A DNA stretch of 32,705 nt, from NCBI RefSeq assembly GCF_000934745.1, contig NZ_JYNO01000027.1, positions 1 through 32,705 on the forward strand, read 5' to 3'. Origin of the DNA: Desulfonatronum thioautotrophicum (lineage in GTDB: Bacteria; Desulfobacterota; Desulfovibrionia; Desulfovibrionales; Desulfonatronaceae). The position numbers and the translations under genes are program-made. The notes below the pieces were generated by a model that did no database searches, was not told the origin of the DNA, and was given only the letters and a program-made list of their open reading frames with translations. Of this stretch, positions 15,148 to 23,542 are shown in pieces (the stretch's first letter is position 1; the number at the start of each line of letters is the position of its first letter).

Positions 15148-16575
15148 ATGGCAAACATTCTGATTATTGACGACGACGAACTGTTCAGCATGGCTCTTGC
15201 CGATGTCCTGGCCGGAGAGGGGCATCACCCGCATCGCGTACCGACACTGGCAGCCGGCCGGGCCGTGGCCGAGTCCACGGACCTGAGCCTGATTTTTCTG
15301 GATCTGCAGCTGCCCGATGGCTACGGTATGGACATCCTGCCGGACCTGAAAGCCCTGCCGGACTCCCCGGAGGTCATCGTCATCACCGGCTCCCTGGATG
15401 CCAGGCAGGCGGAAACAGCCATCAGCAACGGGGCCTGGGACTTCATCAAGAAGACGAGCACCCAGCTGGAAATGAAGCTGTCCTGCATCAGGGCCCTGGA
15501 GTACCGCAAGACCAGGCTGGCCGCGCTGCCCGTGCATCGCGAGGGGATCATCGGCAACAGTCCGGCCCTGCGCCGCTGCCTGGAACACATGGCCCAGGCC
15601 GCGAGAAGCGAGGCCGAGGTCCTGCTGCTGGGCGAAACCGGAACGGGCAAGGAGCTCTTCGCCCGGGCCCTGCACGCCAACAGCCCGCGCCGGGAGAAGG
15701 AACTGGTGGTCGTGGACTGTGCGTCCATGACCGAGACCATCGCGGGCAGCGAGCTGTTCGGATACCGTCGCGGCGCCTTTACCGGCGCGGTCGCGGACCG
15801 GGCCGGGCTGATCCAGCGGGCGCACAGGGGCACGCTGTTCCTGGACGAGGTCAGCGAACTGCCGGCTGCCCTGCAGGGCAACTTCCTGCGGGTCCTGGAA
15901 AGCAAGGCCTTCCGTCCCCTGGGCCAGGATCATGAGCTTTCCAGCAATTTCCGGCTGGTCTGCGCCAGCAACCGCAACATGGGGGAGATGGTCCAACGGG
16001 GAGAATTCCGCGAGGATCTGCTGTTCCGGATTCAGACCGTGACCATCCATCTCCCACCGCTGCGGGAACGTCTCGAGGACCTGGACGAACTGATCCACAC
16101 CCATTTGGGGATCATCAGCCGCCACTCGCGATTGCCAAGCAAAACGGCCTCGCCGGAATTGATGCACCTTTTTGCCCAACACGACTGGCCGGGCAACGTG
16201 CGGGAGCTGGTGAACACCCTGAAGGCCCTGGCTGCCTCCGCTCCCCTGGAGCGGGTGCTCTATCCCTCCCATCTGCCACGGGAACTGCACGTCCGGTTTC
16301 TCAAGTCCTGCACCACGGATTCCCGGGCCGTGTCGTCATCCCGGACCGCCCTTCCTCCGGACAGGAGCGAACCTTCTGCGGAACTCTTTGATCTGGACTG
16401 GAAAACGTACTGCGTCCAAACCCGGGAAGCCGCGGAAAAGGCCTACCTGGTCCATCTGATGCAGCGTTCCGGGTACACCATCAAGAAGGCTGTGGAGCAT
16501 TCCGGTCTGAGCCAGGCCAGGCTCTATGGCCTGCTCAAGAAATACGACATTCCCCGTCCCGGACGATCGTCCTGA
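15148..16575 (+). CDS. Sigma-54 dependent response regulator (NtrC family)
   Basis: This 475-residue activator has a receiver (Asp52 in LIFLDLQLPDG, Lys101) and a complete AAA+ domain: Walker A GETGTGKE (162-169), the sigma-54 contact loop GAFTGA (209-214), Walker B GTLFLDEVSELP and R-finger region FREDLLFRI. The C-terminal Fis-type helix-turn-helix is GYTIKKAVEHSGLSQARLYGLLKK. The ATG at 15148 is chosen because the receiver begins right after it (MANILIIDDDELF); a TTG nine codons upstream is also open. The ribosome binding site is weak (CCGGAAA). It is separated from the kinase at 13101 by about 560 bases of repeat DNA, but they may still act as a pair. The target genes are unknown; no clear -24/-12 site was found nearby. 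Confidence 0.94.
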   Translation: MANILIIDDDELFSMALADVLAGEGHHPHRVPTLAAGRAVAESTDLSLIFLDLQLPDGYGMDILPDLKALPDSPEVIVITGSLDARQAETAISNGAWDFIKKTSTQLEMKLSCIRALEYRKTRLAALPVHREGIIGNSPALRRCLEHMAQAARSEAEVLLLGETGTGKELFARALHANSPRREKELVVVDCASMTETIAGSELFGYRRGAFTGAVADRAGLIQRAHRGTLFLDEVSELPAALQGNFLRVLESKAFRPLGQDHELSSNFRLVCASNRNMGEMVQRGEFREDLLFRIQTVTIHLPPLRERLEDLDELIHTHLGIISRHSRLPSKTASPELMHLFAQHDWPGNVRELVNTLKALAASAPLERVLYPSHLPRELHVRFLKSCTTDSRAVSSSRTALPPDRSEPSAELFDLDWKTYCVQTREAAEKAYLVHLMQRSGYTIKKAVEHSGLSQARLYGLLKKYDIPRPGRSS

Positions 16576-16602
16576 TTCCCACCTGTTGAACGCTCTTCCA
16601 TG

Positions 16603-16650
16603 CCGCATTCCCGTTTCCCAAGAATATATTCTTGGGAAACGGGAATGCGG
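16603..16650 (+). terminator. Perfect 48-bp palindrome after the sigma-54 regulator
   Basis: Two 24-base arms (CCGCATTCCCGTTTCCCAAG plus AATA, and the exact complement) meet with no spacer. The sequence starts 27 bases after the stop codon at 16575 and is followed by TTTT. The position and the T-run suggest an intrinsic terminator on the plus strand. The length, perfection and lack of a loop are unusual for a plain terminator. Confidence 0.7.
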
Positions 16651-16814
16651 TTTTCCATTGCATTGCATCAATCTCGCAACGTGCTGCAATTCCACATTTT
16701 TTAAAGTCGACCGGTTCGGCATCATTCTTGATAAGAGGGCAGTGGATCAGCACTGGCAATGACCCATTGCCGTCCAGCCTCCGGTGATTGTGCGGATTTC
16801 CGCGTCGTCCTGTA

Positions 16815-16837
16815 GGGGCAGGCCTCGCGCCTGTCCC
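16815..16837. repeat. Short hairpin GGGGCAGGC / GCCTGTCCC
   Basis: The nine-base arms have one wobble position around a five-base loop, within TGTAGGGGCAGGCCTCGCGC. Repeats of the style GTAGGGGCAGGC...GCCTGCCC are familiar interspersed hairpins in many bacterial genomes. It lies in the leader of the fusion gene; the rest of the gap 16651-16872 shows no gene. Confidence 0.45.
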
Positions 16838-16872
16838 GCGATCACTCCCTCATCCCGGAACATACGGTCGGC

Positions 16873-19791
16873 ATGTCACCATTGACCCTCGCCGCCTCGC
16901 ACATTCAGGACGGCCGTGAGGGCAGCCTTTTTGCATTTTTCCTTTGTTGCGCGATTTTCGTGACGACCCTGGATGAAACCATAACCACACGACCAGATTT
17001 CATGCAGAAGAATTCACCCCCTATACCTGAGCAGAGCCTGGCCGAACTGGCTGGCTATTTGGAACAGGCCGGCGATGTTCCGGCAGTGATCGGTTTTACC
17101 AAAGACTCCAGCGAAGCGTGGTCCGCCTCCGAAATTGGCGATGCCGCCGGTCGACTTGCTCGGGGGCTGCACGACCAGGGCATCGAACCCGGCCAGCGCG
17201 TCCTGCTTTTGGCTCCAGCTTCGGCCCAGTTCATCGTGGCCGCATTGGCCGTGTTCCGGATTGGTGCCGTCATGACGCCCGTGGACATTCAAGCCAGTGA
17301 TGAGAACCTGGCCCACGTGTTCAAGACCAGCGGAATGCGACTGGTTTTCACCACCGAGCGCATCGCCAGACGCCTCGCGCAACTCGACGCACCTCCGGAT
17401 GCACCGATTTTTCTTTTGGATCTCGAACATGCCGATGATCAGGTGGACCTGGAACAGGAGGAAGTCCCCACGGCTCAAAGCTGGAAGCGCCTTCTGGCGG
17501 ACAAGTCCGGCAAACCGGTCCAGTCAAAGGCCGAAGATCCCGCAGTGCTCTTCTACACCTCGGGAACCACTGGACCGCCCAAAGGCGTGCCCCTGTCGCA
17601 CGGCAACATTCTTTCTCAGGTGCAAATGATCCGGGATTCCGGTCTGCTTATGGACGAAGACCGTCTTTTGCTGCCGCTGCCCCTGCACCATGTCTATCCC
17701 GTGGTCATCGGCATGCTTGCCCCATTGGCTCTGAACATTCCCATTCTGCTGCCCCGCGCCCTGGTCGGCAAGGAAGTCACCCGGGCCCTGCGCGAGGGCG
17801 AAGCAACCATCATCCTCGGGGTTCCCAGGCTGTACAATACCATTTTTCAGGGGATTCAGGGCCGGGTGGCTTCCTCCGGGCGGTTGTCCGCGCTTATCTT
17901 TTCCGCTCTGCTTGCCTTCAGTCGACTCTGTGTCCGGTTTGGACGCAGGCCGGGCCGCACACTCTTCAAAAACCTTCATCAGCGCGTCGGGCCTGGCCTG
18001 CGCATGCTCGCCTCCGGAGGGTCGCCGCTGGACCCGGATCTGGGCCGCAATCTGGAGGCCCTGGGCTGGCCAGTGGCGGTGGGCTACGGTCTGACCGAAA
18101 CATCGCCCCTGCTCACCCTGAAATACCCTGATGAAGGCCATTATGAATCCGTGGGCCGGGCCGTCCAGGGCGTCGAATTACGGATTGATCCGTCTGCTCT
18201 CCCTGAGAAGGAATCAAAAGACGAGGACGCTGACCGCGCATCACCAAAAGGGGTGGGAGAACTGTTGGCAAAGGGCCCCGGGGTCTTTGCCGGCTACGAC
18301 GACTTACCGGAAAAAACCGCGGAGAGCTTTGCCGACGACTGGTTCCGGACCGGGGACATGGCCCGCATGGATGAGGACGGGTACGTATATCTGCAGGGGC
18401 GAGTCTCCACGATGATCGTCCTGGAAAGCGGGGAGAACATCGATCCGGAAAAGATCGAGGATGCGTATTCGGGATGCTCCGAAGCGGCGGAAATCGGCGT
18501 GCTGGGGGACGAAGGACGGCTGGCCGCGCTGGTGGTACCCGACAAGGATCTTTCGCGGAAGCATTCGGGGCGGGAGTTGGTCGAAATCGTGCGCAAGGCC
18601 CTGGATCGGCATGCTTCAGGATTACCGTCCTACCAGCGCATTTCCAGAGTTGAGCTGACGCACACACCCCTGGACAGGACCCGGCTCGGAAAACTCAAGC
18701 GCAAACAACTCAAGGAGACCTACGAGGCAGCCAAGAAAGGAGAAAAAGGCCGTGAGAAACAGCGCGTCGGCCCGGTTCCCCTCAGCGACATGCACAGCGA
18801 GGATCGTGCCCTGCTGGAAGACGCCAGGGTGCGAAAACTCTGGGACATGCTGGCCCGCCGGTACGAGGACAGGCCGCTTTCTCCTGAATCCAGCCTGGAA
18901 CATGATCTGGGCGTCGATTCGCTGGGCTGGGTCGAGCTCTCCCTGGCCATTGAGGACGAGGTTGGCGTGGGCTTGGACGAGGAGCAGTTCGAACGGATCA
19001 TCACGGTTCATGATTTGCTGGAGACGGTCGCCGAGTCCGAGGTGGAGGAAGCTCCCGGCGGAGCCAGACGTTCCCTGGAGCATCCGGAACACGTCATTCC
19101 CGAAAAACGGCAACGACTGGCCAAACCGCGCGGATGGGTACGTTTGGTGATCGTTGCCCCGTTCTACGTTTTTTTATCCGGAATCATGCGTCTTTACTTC
19201 CGCGTGACGGCGAGAAATCTTCAAAACGTCCCACAGAGCGGTCGCTTTGTCCTGTTGCCGAACCACGTCAGTTATCTGGACCCGTTCGCTATCGGTGTTG
19301 TTCTTGGGTATGCCCGGGCCCGGCAGTGCTTCTGGGCCGGAGAGTCGGGAGTCGTGTCTCGCAACGCCGTGCTCCGGGCTCTCAGCCGAATCGCCCAGAT
19401 CGTGCCCATAGAGCGGGAGAAGGGACCGACCTCCAGCCTGGCTTTCGGAGCGTTGGTTTTGAAGCAGGGGCATTCAATGGTCTGGTTTCCCGAGGGACGC
19501 CGTTCTCCGGACGGGACCCTGCAGCCTTTCCGGCACGGGATCGGACTGCTGCTGGGCGAGTACGATCCGCCGGTCGTTCCCGTGTTCATCCAGGGCACCG
19601 AGCAGGCCCTGCCGCCAGGCCGGTTTCTGCCCCGGCCCAGCAGGATTATCGTTCACTTCGGAAAGCCCATCGATGTCGCAACACTGCGCGACGCTGCCAA
19701 GGAGGGCAGAAAGGACCAGGACGAGCACACGCAAATCACCTCGATTTTGGAAAAAGAACTTGCCCGTCTTCGTGACGAGGCCCTTGGTTAA
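16873..19791 (+). CDS. Acyl-activating enzyme / acyl carrier protein / PlsC acyltransferase fusion
   Basis: Three domains are fused. An AMP-dependent fatty acyl ligase (about 45-620) has the P-loop YTSGTTGPPKG (228-238) and the later GYGLTE and WFRTGDMARMDEDGY motifs. A carrier domain (about 645-720) has the phosphopantetheine Ser683 in LGVDSLGWVEL. A PlsC glycerophospholipid acyltransferase (about 750-955) has NHVSYLD (His798, Asp803) and FPEGRRS. The layout implies that a fatty acid is activated, loaded on the internal carrier and passed to a lysophospholipid or glycerol-phosphate acceptor at the membrane. E. coli Aas has the two enzyme parts in the opposite order and no carrier. The start is uncertain: ATG 16873 opens the frame, but family similarity begins nearer ATG 17002, and neither has a good ribosome binding site. 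The gene stands alone. Confidence 0.92.
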   Translation: MSPLTLAASHIQDGREGSLFAFFLCCAIFVTTLDETITTRPDFMQKNSPPIPEQSLAELAGYLEQAGDVPAVIGFTKDSSEAWSASEIGDAAGRLARGLHDQGIEPGQRVLLLAPASAQFIVAALAVFRIGAVMTPVDIQASDENLAHVFKTSGMRLVFTTERIARRLAQLDAPPDAPIFLLDLEHADDQVDLEQEEVPTAQSWKRLLADKSGKPVQSKAEDPAVLFYTSGTTGPPKGVPLSHGNILSQVQMIRDSGLLMDEDRLLLPLPLHHVYPVVIGMLAPLALNIPILLPRALVGKEVTRALREGEATIILGVPRLYNTIFQGIQGRVASSGRLSALIFSALLAFSRLCVRFGRRPGRTLFKNLHQRVGPGLRMLASGGSPLDPDLGRNLEALGWPVAVGYGLTETSPLLTLKYPDEGHYESVGRAVQGVELRIDPSALPEKESKDEDADRASPKGVGELLAKGPGVFAGYDDLPEKTAESFADDWFRTGDMARMDEDGYVYLQGRVSTMIVLESGENIDPEKIEDAYSGCSEAAEIGVLGDEGRLAALVVPDKDLSRKHSGRELVEIVRKALDRHASGLPSYQRISRVELTHTPLDRTRLGKLKRKQLKETYEAAKKGEKGREKQRVGPVPLSDMHSEDRALLEDARVRKLWDMLARRYEDRPLSPESSLEHDLGVDSLGWVELSLAIEDEVGVGLDEEQFERIITVHDLLETVAESEVEEAPGGARRSLEHPEHVIPEKRQRLAKPRGWVRLVIVAPFYVFLSGIMRLYFRVTARNLQNVPQSGRFVLLPNHVSYLDPFAIGVVLGYARARQCFWAGESGVVSRNAVLRALSRIAQIVPIEREKGPTSSLAFGALVLKQGHSMVWFPEGRRSPDGTLQPFRHGIGLLLGEYDPPVVPVFIQGTEQALPPGRFLPRPSRIIVHFGKPIDVATLRDAAKEGRKDQDEHTQITSILEKELARLRDEALG

Positions 19792-19852
19792 GCGGGTGCA
19801 AATCACTATTTTGGTATCTGCGAAAAGCAGTCCTGTTCACTCTGCAGCGAAA

Positions 19853-20025
19853 GTAACTAGTCACCTCATCCGAGAAAAACCGGACTGGATACCCGCTTTC
19901 GCGACTATGACTGACTCGGAGAATGTATTGAAAAAACCAGTCATTCCCGCGCAGGCGGGAATCCAGGTCATGCTTGCCGCAATTTTTGAAAAGTTACCTT
20001 TTTCCAAATCAAGCTGAGTAGTTAC
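19853..20025. mobile_element. MITE copy 2 (IS66-type ends, 8-bp target duplication)
   Basis: The left end GTAACTAGTCA (19853-19863) and the right end GCTGAGTAGTTAC (20013-20025) are inverted repeats with one mismatch over the shared part. The flanks carry the perfect 8-bp direct repeat CAGCGAAA (19845-19852 and 20026-20033). The body (173 bases, no gene) contains CATTCCCGCGCAGGCGGGAA-type hairpins. It matches copy 1 read in reverse, including CTCATCCGAG and CTGGATACCCGC segments. It sits 61 bases after the fusion gene stop. Confidence 0.85.
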
Positions 20026-20188
20026 CAGCGAAACTTCCATTTTTAATGTCTGGCAAGATGTTTTCACCACGGGGCACACGGGGATCACGGGGAAAGAAGT
20101 GACCTGCCCGGAGTCTTGAGCAATTATCTGTTTGGTTCCCGACACATGATACAGCCATGGATTTCCTACACAAAGGAGCAAACCGACA

Positions 20189-20527
20189 ATGATCATCAAG
20201 AAAGTCTCGATCCGGAACAAATATGGGCTGCATGCCCGGCCAGCCGCTGCCCTGGCCAGAACCGCCCAGTCCTATGCCTGCGCCATCTCCCTGCGCTACT
20301 CGGAAAAGACGGCCGATGCCAAAAGCATTCTGGACGTCCTGGCTCTCAGCCTCGCAACGGGGTCACAGGTGGATGTGATAGCCTCTGGGGTTGATGCCGA
20401 CGAGGCCATCCGGGAAATCTGCAAATGTTTTGAAAGCGACCTGGAAGAGGAACCTGCCCGGTATTCCACATTGTCGGGGATTTACGCCCGACACCTGCCA
20501 CACCAAGGAGAGGCGCAATGTCGCTGA
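20189..20527 (+). CDS. HPr-family phosphocarrier protein
   Basis: HPr carries phosphate from PTS enzyme I to enzyme IIA or regulatory proteins. The phospho-accepting His15 is in KYGLHARPAA, and the regulatory Ser46 lies in DAKSILDVLALS, the target context of HPr kinase/phosphorylase. The body (1-90) has normal HPr length; a tail of about 20 residues (YSTLSGIYARHLPHQGEAQCR) is extra and may exist only to allow overlap with the next gene. AAAGGAG precedes the ATG. The last ten bases overlap the start of the CBM48 gene, so the two are probably translationally coupled. No enzyme I or EII gene is in the window, so a regulatory role (linked to glycogen or carbon state) is as likely as sugar transport. 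Confidence 0.93.
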   Translation: MIIKKVSIRNKYGLHARPAAALARTAQSYACAISLRYSEKTADAKSILDVLALSLATGSQVDVIASGVDADEAIREICKCFESDLEEEPARYSTLSGIYARHLPHQGEAQCR

Positions 20528-20826
20528 CAAAGACCCACGCCAAAAACGGCGCAAAATGCAAAGTCACCTTCAGAATTCCAGCGGATATCGGCGGTCCGAT
20601 CCTCCGGGCCCATGTCGCCGGCGAGTTCAACGGATGGGATCCAACGGCCGCTCCCATGCGCAAGCTCAAGGATGGCTCTTTCTCCTTGACCATGACCCTG
20701 CCCACCGGAAAGGACTACCAGTTTCGCTACGTGCTGGATAATGAGAATTGGGTCAGCGAGTGGCAGGCCGACGCCTACGTGCGGACCTCATATGGCGATT
20801 GTGAGAATTCGGTGTTGAGGCTGTAA
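20518..20826 (+). CDS. Stand-alone CBM48 (AMPK-beta/isoamylase N-type) glycan-binding protein
   Basis: This 102-residue protein consists almost entirely of one CBM48 early-set domain. It has AHVAGEFNGWDP (31-42), the spacer MRKLKDGSFSLTMTLP, then YQFRYVLDNENW (67-78), with aromatic residues Trp40, Trp78 and Trp82 positioned for alpha-glucan binding. There is no catalytic domain. Small proteins of this type may target partners to glycogen; the function is not proven. The gene overlaps the HPr gene by ten bases, with AAGGAGAGG just upstream of the ATG inside the HPr coding region, indicating co-expression. A sugar-phosphate carrier and a glycogen-binding module in one transcript suggest a carbon-storage sensing role, which is inference. 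Confidence 0.9.
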   Translation: MSLTKTHAKNGAKCKVTFRIPADIGGPILRAHVAGEFNGWDPTAAPMRKLKDGSFSLTMTLPTGKDYQFRYVLDNENWVSEWQADAYVRTSYGDCENSVLRL

Positions 20827-20934
20827 GCCTATTCTTTGACATTTTGAGCAGATGAGTTGTTTTCAGACAGGCAAGTCCGTCAGAATGCTTCATAAGTAAG
20901 GTTCATGCCCCAACCCTGAGATAATGGAAAAAAA

Positions 20935-20951
20935 CAACCCCAACGGGGTTG
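20935..20951. repeat. Palindromic module CAACCCCAACGGGGTTG
   Basis: This perfect-arm palindrome is preceded by CAACCCTGAG and an A-rich run. It is the same type of module as at 25394-25410 (CAACCCCAAAGGGGTTG) and 25461-25477. It is probably one copy of an interspersed repeat family found here in intergenic DNA only. Confidence 0.6.
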
Positions 20952-21016
20952 CCACGGACTCCTTTCAAGAAACACGGCAAGCTAATATGAACTGGGACTT
21001 CAAATGAAACACAACG

Positions 21017-21058
21017 GCCATGAAAACCGCCATCCATGCAAAAGGCGGTTTTCATGGC
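21017..21058. terminator. 15-bp perfect hairpin between convergent genes
   Basis: GCCATGAAAACCGCC and GGCGGTTTTCATGGC pair perfectly around a 12-base loop. It lies between the ends of the CBM48 gene (plus) and the small coiled-coil gene (minus), where a shared bidirectional terminator would be expected. No long T-run follows on either strand, so termination is likely but not certain. Confidence 0.5.
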
Positions 21059-21119
21059 TGCGTGGAAACGCTCGACCGGGCGGTGCCAGTCCGGATCAAG
21101 CTGCTGATGTGCATCGAAA

Positions 21120-21446
21120 TCAAACCGCCGAGGACTCGACCGCGACCCCCTGGGAGAGATTTCTGTACTTGGCGTACAGGTCGTAGACCCGCCTTTTGAG
21201 CTCCTTGATTCGTCGGGAATCCTCCTCGGAACTCCACCGTGGCTCGCTGATCGCATACAACGACTTGTTCAACTCGTCGATGACGTGTTCCGCGGCCGCG
21301 CACCATTCATCCGTGCAGACCTCGGTCATCCCGGCGGCTTCCTCGATGTCCCGTTCCAGTTCATCCAGCGATTTTTCCAGTGCGGCGACATAGGTATTCC
21401 AGGCCTCTTCCCACTGTTTATCGTACTTTTCCTTGATCAGGGGCAT
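21120..21446 (-). CDS. Small acidic coiled-coil protein of unknown function
   Basis: The 108-residue product starts at ATG 21446, supported by GAGGAGGAAG seven bases upstream; the open frame upstream of it has no such site. It is almost wholly helical and charged (EEAWNTYVAALEKSLDELER, then RRIKELKRRVYDLYAKYRNL) and looks like a coiled coil. Two Cys residues sit in VCTDEWCAA. It has no signal sequence and no known domain. It is convergent with the CBM48 gene and divergent from the kinase at 21807, and it has its own AT-rich upstream region. Confidence 0.75.
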   Translation of the reverse strand: MPLIKEKYDKQWEEAWNTYVAALEKSLDELERDIEEAAGMTEVCTDEWCAAAEHVIDELNKSLYAISEPRWSSEEDSRRIKELKRRVYDLYAKYRNLSQGVAVESSAV

Positions 21447-21605
21447 CTTTCTTCCTCCTCGTTTGCATTGATACTCGACAAAACCCGGTTGAAATTCTTC
21501 CGGCATTCCATGATCGACGTCCCGTTGGCACAGCAACATTTTTATAAGAATCAATATTGGTGCCAATGGCATCTTTTGGGTAATATCTTGATATATTGAA
21601 ATAGA

Positions 21606-21806
21606 ATGAGTGACGGTTCAAAAATGCTGTTTATTTTCTCGATTTCCGCATATTCAATTCTTAAGAATTTGGAAAGTATGTCGCGAAGAGGGAAACTCCA
21701 AATGGCGCAAGACCGTCTGCCTGAGGAGATCCTGGCCAGGGTACATAACCTTTTCCTGATGAAGGATCTCAAATGGATGATAGACATTCAAAATGGAGGG
21801 ATCTGA
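21606..21806 (+). CDS. Doubtful small ORF upstream of sensor kinase (66 aa)
   Basis: The ORF ends with a TGA directly before the kinase ATG at 21807, so it could be a coupled leader gene. The N-terminus is weakly hydrophobic (MLFIFSISAYSIL), and the C-terminal part (DRLPEEILARVHNLFLMKDL) looks helical and protein-like. No ribosome binding site is evident and no family is recognised. AT-rich codons contrast with the kinase. It may be a remnant or chance frame. Confidence 0.3.
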   Translation: MSDGSKMLFIFSISAYSILKNLESMSRRGKLQMAQDRLPEEILARVHNLFLMKDLKWMIDIQNGGI

Positions 21807-23411
21807 ATGACAGTCCAAGATGCACAGGACCAATGGGCCGACAATATGCGCAGCAAGGCTGAGGAATGTGCCCGGAAAAGATCGTCTGGTCAGGGCGAAA
21901 GGCTCGAACCCAGCACCCTGGAGGAAGCGCGCGAGCTGATTCACGAGTTGCGCGTCAACAAAATCGAGGTGGAACTGCAAAACGAGCAGTTGCGGCTGAT
22001 TCAGAACGAGCTGGACGCGCAGCGAACCCGCTATGTGAAGCTGTTCGACCACGCCCCGGTGGGGTATCTCACGCTCGATGAAAACGGCCTGATCCTGGAA
22101 GCCAATCTGACGGCCGCGGGGCTCCTGGGAGTGGATCGATTCGACCTGATTCATCAAGGCGCAACCCGGTTTGTTTCATCCGATGACCAGGACGATTTCT
22201 ACCTCTTCCGCAGGCAGGTCCTGCAAACCAGCCGAAAACAAGCCTGGGAAATGCCTCTGTTGCGGCACGACGGTACGTCCTTCTGGGCCTGGCTGGAGGC
22301 CGTGCCCACTTCGGAAGACCGTGACCATACGCGCCAAATCCTGCTCCTGATCAACGACATCACGAGGCGCAGGCAGGCTGAAGAGGAAAACCTGCGGACC
22401 AGGTCGCTGCTTGAAACAGCGGGCCGCCTTGCCAGGTTCGGGGGGTGGAGCGTGGACCTGGCTACAAACAGGGTCCACTTCTGCGGCCAGGGAGCGCAAA
22501 TCCACGGAGCCTCCCCGGGCTTCTCTCCCACGGTGGAGGAGGCTATCCGGTTTTACCCCCCGGAGTGGCGGGAGAAGATCGCCGCGGTTTTTTACCAATG
22601 CGCCACCAAGGGCGAGCCGTTTGACGAGGAGATGGAGATCGTCACCCTGCAAGGCGAAAAAATCTGGATTCGGACCACGGGCCAGGCGGTTTCCGATGCT
22701 GCGGGACGCATCCGCAAGGTGGAGGGCGCCTTTCAGGACATTACGGAACGCAAGAAATTCGAGGAATCACTGCAGGCATCCGTGGCGGAAAAGGATGTCC
22801 TGCTCCGGGAGGTGCATCATCGGGTGAAGAACAACCTGGCGGTCATATCCTCGCTGGTGGAACTCCAGCACCAGTCCATGACCGATGGGGACAAGATCGC
22901 CCAGCTGCAGGATCTGAGCAACAGGATCAAGTCCATGGCCCTTGTTCATGAATGCCTTTACCATCACGAAGACGTGTCCAAGATCGATTTCCAGGATTAT
23001 CTTGAAGCCCTGATGCGTGAATTGTGCCCTGCCCTGAATTCCAGGCGGGGCATCAGCTGTTCCGTGAAAGCGCAGGGCGTCACACTCAGCCTCCAAATCG
23101 CCGTCCCGTGCGGACTGATCATCAACGAACTGGTGAGCAATGCCCTGAAGTACGCCTTTCCAGACGGCAGGACCCACGACGGTCTGGCAAGGCCACGAAT
23201 CCAGGTCGAGATGGAGAAGGGCAACGGCACCTGTCGCCTCGTCGTGGCCGACAACGGGGTGGGCTTGCCACCGGAAATCGATCCCCAGACCACGAATTCT
23301 TTTGGATTGCATATTGTCCGGATGATCGGAACCCATCAGCTGCGGGGAGAGCTGGAGGTGGAGCGGGGCGGGGGAACCCGGTTTATGCTCAACTTCAAAG
23401 CCTCGAAGTAA
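21807..23411 (+). CDS. PAS-PAS-HisKA_2 sensor histidine kinase
   Basis: This 534-residue cytoplasmic kinase begins with a coiled coil (LIHELRVNKIEVELQNEQL, 44-62). A PAS domain (73-190, starting KLFDHAPVGYLTLDENG and ending NDITRRRQ) is followed by a second PAS/PAC domain (205-316, ending FQDITERKKFEE). The HisKA_2 phospho-acceptor is His338 in EVHHRVKNNLAVISSLVELQ. The HATPase domain has INELVSNALKYAFPDG, VADNGVGLPPEI and SFGLHIVRMIG. All boxes are intact. GGAGGGA lies before the ATG. No membrane segment is seen, so it likely senses an internal signal. No response regulator is adjacent; the lactate permease follows after 130 bases and could be a target or simply a neighbour. The C-terminus is the intact relative of the fragment at 12859-13104. 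Confidence 0.94.
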   Translation: MTVQDAQDQWADNMRSKAEECARKRSSGQGERLEPSTLEEARELIHELRVNKIEVELQNEQLRLIQNELDAQRTRYVKLFDHAPVGYLTLDENGLILEANLTAAGLLGVDRFDLIHQGATRFVSSDDQDDFYLFRRQVLQTSRKQAWEMPLLRHDGTSFWAWLEAVPTSEDRDHTRQILLLINDITRRRQAEEENLRTRSLLETAGRLARFGGWSVDLATNRVHFCGQGAQIHGASPGFSPTVEEAIRFYPPEWREKIAAVFYQCATKGEPFDEEMEIVTLQGEKIWIRTTGQAVSDAAGRIRKVEGAFQDITERKKFEESLQASVAEKDVLLREVHHRVKNNLAVISSLVELQHQSMTDGDKIAQLQDLSNRIKSMALVHECLYHHEDVSKIDFQDYLEALMRELCPALNSRRGISCSVKAQGVTLSLQIAVPCGLIINELVSNALKYAFPDGRTHDGLARPRIQVEMEKGNGTCRLVVADNGVGLPPEIDPQTTNSFGLHIVRMIGTHQLRGELEVERGGGTRFMLNFKASK

Positions 23412-23542
23412 TGCAGGGCGGCAACGCGAACCAGTGGAGACTGTGCATCACCTGGGTAAGGGACCTATCTCGGGAAAATACAGGCTGGACCTGATTGTCC
23501 TCGCTGCTGTGGGAGCGGTAGGTTTGAGCAAAGGGGGTTGCC

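Noticed and set aside
15061-16290. 409-codon ORF on the minus strand
   Set aside because: It is antisense to the sigma-54 regulator and is rich in Gln and Gly from complementary codons.
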